Shown piece by piece: positions 58,734-64,000 of a stretch of DNA of 64,000 nt (its first letter is position 1; each line of letters begins with the position of its first letter). Source of the DNA: Mucor racemosus (lineage: Eukaryota > Mucoromycota > Mucoromycetes > Mucorales > Mucoraceae); assembly GCA_027405735.1 (NCBI GenBank), contig JAPEHQ010000010.1, forward strand, positions 1,426,001 through 1,490,000, read 5' to 3'. Position numbers and translations under genes: made by a program. Below the pieces are notes generated by a model, which made no database searches, was not told the DNA's origin, and worked only from the letters and a program-made list of their open reading frames with translations.

Positions 58734-59606
58734 CTATTCATTGACACCCTTCTTCCAAATGTTGAATCGAGTACCAACCATAGCAATGTATGCTTCCTCA
58801 CCAAAGAATGTTGTTTGGACAGAAGATCTATCAGCAAGTGCTTTGAAGTATTTAGAAAGTCTGGGGCTCTTTTTGACAGATTCGAATTCATAACCATCCA
58901 AAAATCGATTATTAAAAATCAACATTCGGATTACAAATGGTGCCATTGTTATATCTGCAAAAGAGAATTGCTCTCCGAGGAAATAAGGTCCTGTAGGTGA
59001 TTGCTCTAACAGTAAGCGATTGAGCTACTTGATTGATTAGTTTTATAGAAATTATGTTAAAGAATTATCTTCATTTTACCCTATACAAATGAGCATTTAA
59101 ATCCTTTTCATAAGTTTCAAAAGCGTCTTTAGCAGTGAAATTATAGAGAAACTTGTGATAATCACCACTAATCTTCTCATTATAAAAGTTGGCAGTAAAA
59201 CGACTACTTGCTCGTTTCATTACATCTCGAGAAACCAAACTAAAGGTGCGATTAGTAATCATCCATTTTACATAATGCGTGTATTAAGCCAACCTTTTCT
59301 CGGTGAATCGCTCACAAACATATTCAGCTATTACAATAGACTCTCCAATAGTAATTCCTGATTCGTCTGTAAGTGCTGGAATTTTAGTTTCTGGATATAC
59401 ATCCTTATACCACTCTGGTTTGTTTTTAGTATCAATAATAATGTACTTATAATCTGCATTAGCTTCTGCTAAAGCAATTCTTGCTCGATGTACATAAGGG
59501 CAATAAACAGCACCATATAGTGTGAGCTTCGAGTTATCTAAATGTGTATGTGTAAGATATCAAACTATATGCGTAATATGTTGTATTTACCTTTAGTACA
59601 AGACAT
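58734..59606 (-). CDS. Glutathione S-transferase, omega-like
   Basis: Four exons (59606-59591, 59537-59294, 59239-59080, 59024-58734) encode 236 residues. The thioredoxin-fold N-terminal domain has LTLYGAVYCPYVHRARIAL with Cys18, the catalytic cysteine position of omega-class enzymes. It then has NKPEWYKDVYPETKIPAL (cis-Pro) and DESGITIGESIVIAEYV (the ES glutathione-binding pair). The helical C-terminal domain has LNRLLLEQSPTGPYFLGEQF followed by SFADITMAPFVIRM. Omega-type enzymes act as thiol transferases or dehydroascorbate reductases; the substrate here is unknown. The second intron begins with an unusual GTTGGC donor but has a TACTAAT branch site. Exon 1 has only 16 coding bases. The stop is 128 bases from the start of the TMEM209-like gene. 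Confidence 0.93.
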
Positions 59607-60413
59607 TTTGTTTGAAACAAAGGAAGCTTAGTTGAAATCAGGCTCAGAAAGTTATATCCGTGCCATGCTTTTGAGGGTGTACAAAAATATAATAAAGTGG
59701 CGTCAAATCAAAAGATCACAATATATTCGTGATTGTATGCCATAAGTGAGTAATGCGTGAACCTACTCACACATCTACGGAATAATTTGCAACATTTTCC
59801 CTAGAAACCAGTTACAAAAAGAGAAAATTTGAGCTTGAAAATTTTGAGATATTTCGTAAACAATCATGATATATCTTTGCAAATTAATGGAATAAATCCA
59901 AATAAAAAATATTTACATAAACTTGACATGCTACAGTTATATAATCATAAGTTAGTAGAAGTTTAGCTTTATTTAAATTATCTAAAAAAAACCCTTTGAA
60001 ATATCAAATTGATCTCTTTTCCAGTTTTTTTTTTGTTCCTTTGAACCGGAATTTGATGAAACAAATTGAATTTTGTAACAATGATAGAAATGGCAGTTAT
60101 GCCAAATGTATTTCCAATAAATTCATGATATGAATCATGTGAATCCATCAAGTCTCGCTCTAGAATTCAGAGACATACCAAATCAGATAATAAAGGGCTG
60201 CAGATGGGGATACCTCGAATTGTCACATTTCCGGTACGGACCACGAATCAAGCCTAAACAACAATATCAAGAACATGAACATTTGCAATTGATTGAATCC
60301 TCCTCATCTGCCAAGGTAAAACATATAGAAAAATGCATCCATCAATCAAAATATTAATAGATCATCATCATGTAGTTTCTTTAAAAAGTTTCCTCGAACA
60401 GTAATTTATCAAC
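59607..60413. other. Divergent intergenic region between GST and P0 genes
   Basis: About 800 bases, with the GST gene reading left and the P0 gene reading right. The segment 60130-60360 is less AT-rich than its surroundings and open in one frame, but shows no family motif and is more likely promoter or UTR of the P0 gene. No clear TATA box. Confidence 0.4.
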
Positions 60414-61340
60414 ATGTCGAAGAGAGAAAATAAGGCCCTTTACTTCCAAAAGCTCACCAACTATTTGGATACCTACTCCTCCATCTTCATTGTCAATGTC
60501 GACAATGTTAGTTCCAACCAAATGCATCAAATTCGTTTCTCCCTCCGTGGTGAAGCTGTTGTTCTTATGGGTAAGAACACCATGGTTCGTCGTGCTTTGA
60601 AGGGTATGATCAACGAGCGTCCCGAACTCGAGAAGCTTCTTAATTTCATCAAGGGTAACATTGGTTTCGTTTTCACCAACGGTGACCTTAAGGATATCCG
60701 TGAAAAGATTATCTCCAACCGTGTTGCTGCCCCTGCTCGTGCTGGTGCCGTTGCTCCTGCTGATGTTATCGTTCCCGGTGGTAACACTGGTATGGAACCA
60801 GGAAAGACCTCTTTCTTCCAAGCTCTTGGTATCCCAACCAAGATTGCTCGTGGTACCATTGAAATCGTTTCTGATGTCAAGCTTGTTACCGTTGGTACCA
60901 AGGTCGGTCCTTCCGAAGCTGTTCTCTTGAACATGTTGAACATCTCTCCCTTCACTTACGGTATGGGTGTTGTCCAAGTTTACGATGCTGGCTCTCTCTT
61001 CTCTCCCGAAGTTCTCGATGTTGAAGAGTCTCAATTGGTTGCCAACTTGTTGGCTGCTATCCGTGAGATTGCCTCCATCTCTCTTGCTGTTGGTTATCCT
61101 ACTTTGGCTTCCGTTCCTCACTCCGTTATCAACGGTTACAAGAACTTGTTGGCTGTCTCTGTTGCCTCTGATTATACCTTCCCCGGTTCTGAGCAAATCA
61201 AGGAATTCATTGCCAACCCTGACGCTTTTGCTGTTGCTGCCCCCGCTGCTGCTGAGACCTCTTCTGCTCCCGCTGCTGAGGCTGCTGCTGAGGAATCTGA
61301 GGAGGAGGATGATGATATGGGTTTCGGTCTTTTCGATTAA
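60414..61340 (+). CDS. RPP0: 60S acidic ribosomal protein P0 (uL10)
   Basis: An intronless frame of 308 residues, normal length. P0 anchors the P1/P2 stalk of the large subunit, which recruits and activates translational GTPases. Motifs are [72 protein letters not shown] and SFTYG-like SPFTYGMGV. The C-terminus is Ala-rich, then acidic, ending [16 protein letters not shown], the tail shared by all stalk proteins. GC-rich, strongly biased codons match those of RPL3 and contrast with other genes here. The long open frame on the opposite strand is a codon-bias shadow. Confidence 0.97.
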   Translation: MSKRENKALYFQKLTNYLDTYSSIFIVNVDNVSSNQMHQIRFSLRGEAVVLMGKNTMVRRALKGMINERPELEKLLNFIKGNIGFVFTNGDLKDIREKIISNRVAAPARAGAVAPADVIVPGGNTGMEPGKTSFFQALGIPTKIARGTIEIVSDVKLVTVGTKVGPSEAVLLNMLNISPFTYGMGVVQVYDAGSLFSPEVLDVEESQLVANLLAAIREIASISLAVGYPTLASVPHSVINGYKNLLAVSVASDYTFPGSEQIKEFIANPDAFAVAAPAAAETSSAPAAEAAAEESEEEDDDMGFGLFD

Positions 61341-64000
61341 GTCATATAATTTCATTTTAAAAAGCTCTTTATTGTAGTTTTCTAATGCATAATTCTTCTT
61401 TAATAAAAACCTAAATTGTGTTTTTATTGTCAAAAATAATGTGGATTCGTCGTTTAAGAGCAAAGATAATGTTTAACATGTTATGTGATTATTATATATC
61501 GGTTTATGATGTATAAAACCCCATAAAGCTCAATTTTTAAAACGTTAAATTAACATCTGCAACATCTGTAGCATTTTTAATCTAATTCTATAATTATTGG
61601 CTGTTGAAGTTGGTTTAATCTATCAATATGGAAGTGCTTTGTACCAAATACAGCTAATTGAACTGCATGAAATGATGGCTAGTGAGGTTTAAATATGATT
61701 TTCCGTCCAATTGCAAACAGCTTTTAAGCTTGAACATGACAATTCTGGCTAATAAACGAGTTTCTATTACCTGTTTTAGCAGTTATTAGATCACTGGATG
61801 TTGGAAAATGGATACTAGATAGTTAGATATATCTAAAACTGGTATAGATAAGACATTTTATATATTAAATATTGTCAATCCTGCAAAATTGGCCTATTTT
61901 AGCGCTTTGTATGCCACATTCTGACAGTTTGCGACCAGCTCTAGCGCTCTAAAGTATGCCAAACGTAAGCTACCATTTAGTAGATTCATTTTGATGCATC
62001 GTTGCGATTTTTCTGACATTTTGATTTCAACTCGATTTTTTCCTTATGATACCTCGTCTGAAATTCCAATTTTGACAAAATTAGATTTTTCACTTGAAAA
62101 AAGGAATTTTTTACTAAGCTATTTACTGGAGACATATGACCAAAAAAATGCTATCTTTGAGATGGCAGTGTTTATTTGGAGCTTACCCGCTAGCTTTTTT
62201 GACTTTTTTCGTAAAAATCGAAATCCCACATAATCACAAATATTGAACAATTTTATCACGCAAATGTATAAACAAAAAATACAAGCTTATAGAACAATGC
62301 GAATTATATCTACCTACTTATAGCTCATCTTGGTTATTATTTTTCTATTTTGGCTTAAAAAATTCTTTAAAGTTTAATTTTTTTCCGAAAATGGCAAATC
62401 GGATCAAATCTGAAGCTGTTGCGGATTACATTTTAAAGCACCGCTTTCTTGATATTTGCCGTTAAAGCGAAAAGCTACACAAGACACTGGCAATAAATAT
62501 ACTTGATTTGAAAAAAAAGATTAAAGATAACTTGTGCAGTTATTTAGGTATTGAAATTATTTCCCCATAAATAAACGTGGAATGTCGGTGTGGCGTGTAG
62601 ATATTTCAGACAGATCAGAACGTATACAATAATGAAGAACGTGATAAATTTAATGCCTTTTGATTCGAAGCATTTATTTCTTGTTGCTATAGCCGCACAT
62701 TTACAATTACATTGTTCTTTTGCATTGTGGTAAATGCATATATTTTTGCTTCCTGGGGTGGGGAGGGGGGGGCTTTTTCTTTTATTAGTCAATTTCCAGC
62801 ATGCATAATGCGACAACTACTCAAAATTATGTACTAGAAGAAAAACTTATCTACAATGGCATCTATATATGTTTTATGACTAATCATATATGCACTGAAC
62901 AATTTATTTGTAATCAGATGTCGAGTACGTTGTATATTTCCAACATTTATTAGTAATTGTAACTCTAAATTACCGAATAATACGAATATATATATAAAAA
63001 GCATCAAATTTTAATGTTGTGCGTCTTATCACACATTACGTAACTGACAAATCACCAAAGAAACATAATGTGTGCAATATATAACCCCTGATAGTACGAC
63101 ATTCAGCGATGATATAATATATATGCTGCTCATTTTTGTAGCAGATTTAGGACTCTTATAGAATTAAAAAAAAAACAATGTGAAATAGACACTGTTTTCC
63201 AATTAATTCTAGGCGTCTGTAAAAGCTTTTGATTTATAGAAAACTACAAAAGAAATACTTTAAAGTTGGTACATTTCTTTATTTTTTATATTTCAGTATT
63301 TGAACACACGGTTTTACATTTTCAGTTGATTAAATATTTATCTATAAAATCGTTTCATAAAATGAAAATTGCGTGTATACCAATTAAATATACTGAATAC
63401 AGCTAATGTCAGCCATTTACTATATCCTAATATATTTTATGTTTATTAAATATCGATTCAATGTGATTTGTTTCAGTTAAACGATATTTTGAATTATGCG
63501 CTTTTGTATGTCAATTGAAAGCAAACGAGATTGTTGTGATTTCTTTATGTTTGAATAAAACACATTCAACTACTTTTTTTGAACAATATATCCTAATATG
63601 TCAAAAAATTCTAAACCTTTTAAATTTCTAATATATTCGTGAAACTTTAATTTTGTTATTACTGGATAAAGAATTGAAGAAATACGACTAATTGAATGTT
63701 TTTCTATTGTAAAATCAAATCAGTTGATATCTGCATATAGCTCCAATGCAAATAAAAATGAGATAAGGTTATGTAGATCATACTAATGATTTTGACATTG
63801 TATCCATTATGATCAAGATCTCAACACCTGAATTGCTCAAAGATCGCTTCTTTTCGTTGTCCAAGTAGACCGAAAATTACTCAACAGATTCAAGCAGATC
63901 ATGAAATATTCAGCTGTAGCAAAAGATTGAGGCAATTTATAAATAAATAGCTACATCTTTTACATTTGCCAGAAAATGTCAAACGTAAATGAACAAACCG
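61341..64000. other. Intergenic stretch to the right edge
   Basis: No gene was recognised in 2.6 kb. It contains family R1 copy 3 (61870-62190, inverted) and a G-rich run (about 62755-62771). The rest is AT-rich sequence with scattered short frames. Confidence 0.45.
61870..62190 (-). repeat. Dispersed repeat family R1, copy 3
   Basis: The reverse complement follows 5250-5530 and 26560-26850 in order: TTTGGTCATA..TCTCCAGTAAATA, CTTAGTAAAAAATT, CGAGGTATCATAAGG, AGTTGAAAT, ACGTTTGGCATACTTTAGAG and CGCTAGAGC, then GGCC.ATTTT. Old and diverged. Confidence 0.5.

Noticed and set aside
60130..60357. 75-codon open frame before RPP0
   Set aside because: No recognisable motif, no conserved start context; fits the promoter/UTR of RPP0 better.
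60381..61463. 360-codon open frame on the minus strand opposite RPP0
   Set aside because: Antisense shadow of the biased P0 codons; no start context, motif or splice logic.

Overview
The window looks like an AT-rich chromosome segment from a filamentous fungus, most likely an early-diverging one (Mucoromycota, perhaps Mucorales). Supporting this: short phase-conserved introns (about 50-80 bp, mostly GTAAGT...TAG/CAG), a fused LeuC-LeuD isopropylmalate isomerase, a sterol-sensing HMG-CoA reductase, ribosomal proteins with a visibly different, GC-richer codon use than their neighbours, and long repeat-filled AT-rich gaps. No bacterial operons, no CRISPR array and no tRNA or rRNA gene were seen. 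The species assignment is inference.

Layout. 1-1766 (-): 3'-truncated (by the window edge) double-PHD Rco1-like chromatin subunit. 1767-6691: gene-poor. 6692-10189 (+): HMG-CoA reductase. 10190-20258: about 10 kb of decayed repeats. 20259-25332: compact cluster of an NT-C2 (EEIG1-like) protein (-), a Nem1/Dullard-type phosphatase (+), the complex III assembly chaperone Cbp3 (+) and ribosomal protein L3 (-). 27270-29513 (-): LEU1. 32246-32553 (-): a tiny Cys/His protein behind a perfect TATA box. 36370-39072 (-): mitochondrial aconitase homologue. 39533-41065 (-): SET/MYND protein, divergent from a single-pass membrane protein at 41591-43007 (+). 43008-55301: about 12 kb repeat graveyard. 55302-59606 (-): methionine aminopeptidase, a TMEM209-like membrane protein and an omega-like glutathione transferase. 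60414-61340 (+): ribosomal P0. 61341-64000: intergenic with one more repeat copy.

The genes are housekeeping and do not form one pathway. Recurring themes are mitochondria (aconitase homologue, Cbp3, a methionine aminopeptidase with a leader), lipid and nuclear-envelope metabolism (HMG-CoA reductase, Nem1-like phosphatase), translation (uL3, P0, methionine aminopeptidase) and chromatin (Rco1-like, SMYD-like).

Most noteworthy observations: (1) the aconitase homologue has an intact seven-exon reading frame but has lost two of the three [4Fe-4S] ligand cysteines and one active-site arginine, so it looks like an aconitase-fold pseudoenzyme; (2) RPL3 starts with an exon carrying only the ATG, followed by an 8-nt microexon; (3) the two repeat deserts share inverted units carrying broken pieces of a dynein intermediate chain gene, plus a 245-bp solo LTR with a perfect 5-bp target duplication and several copies of an unrecognised decayed transposon ORF; (4) a very small Cys/His protein gene. 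All exon boundaries were read by eye and checked for phase; no database search was possible.
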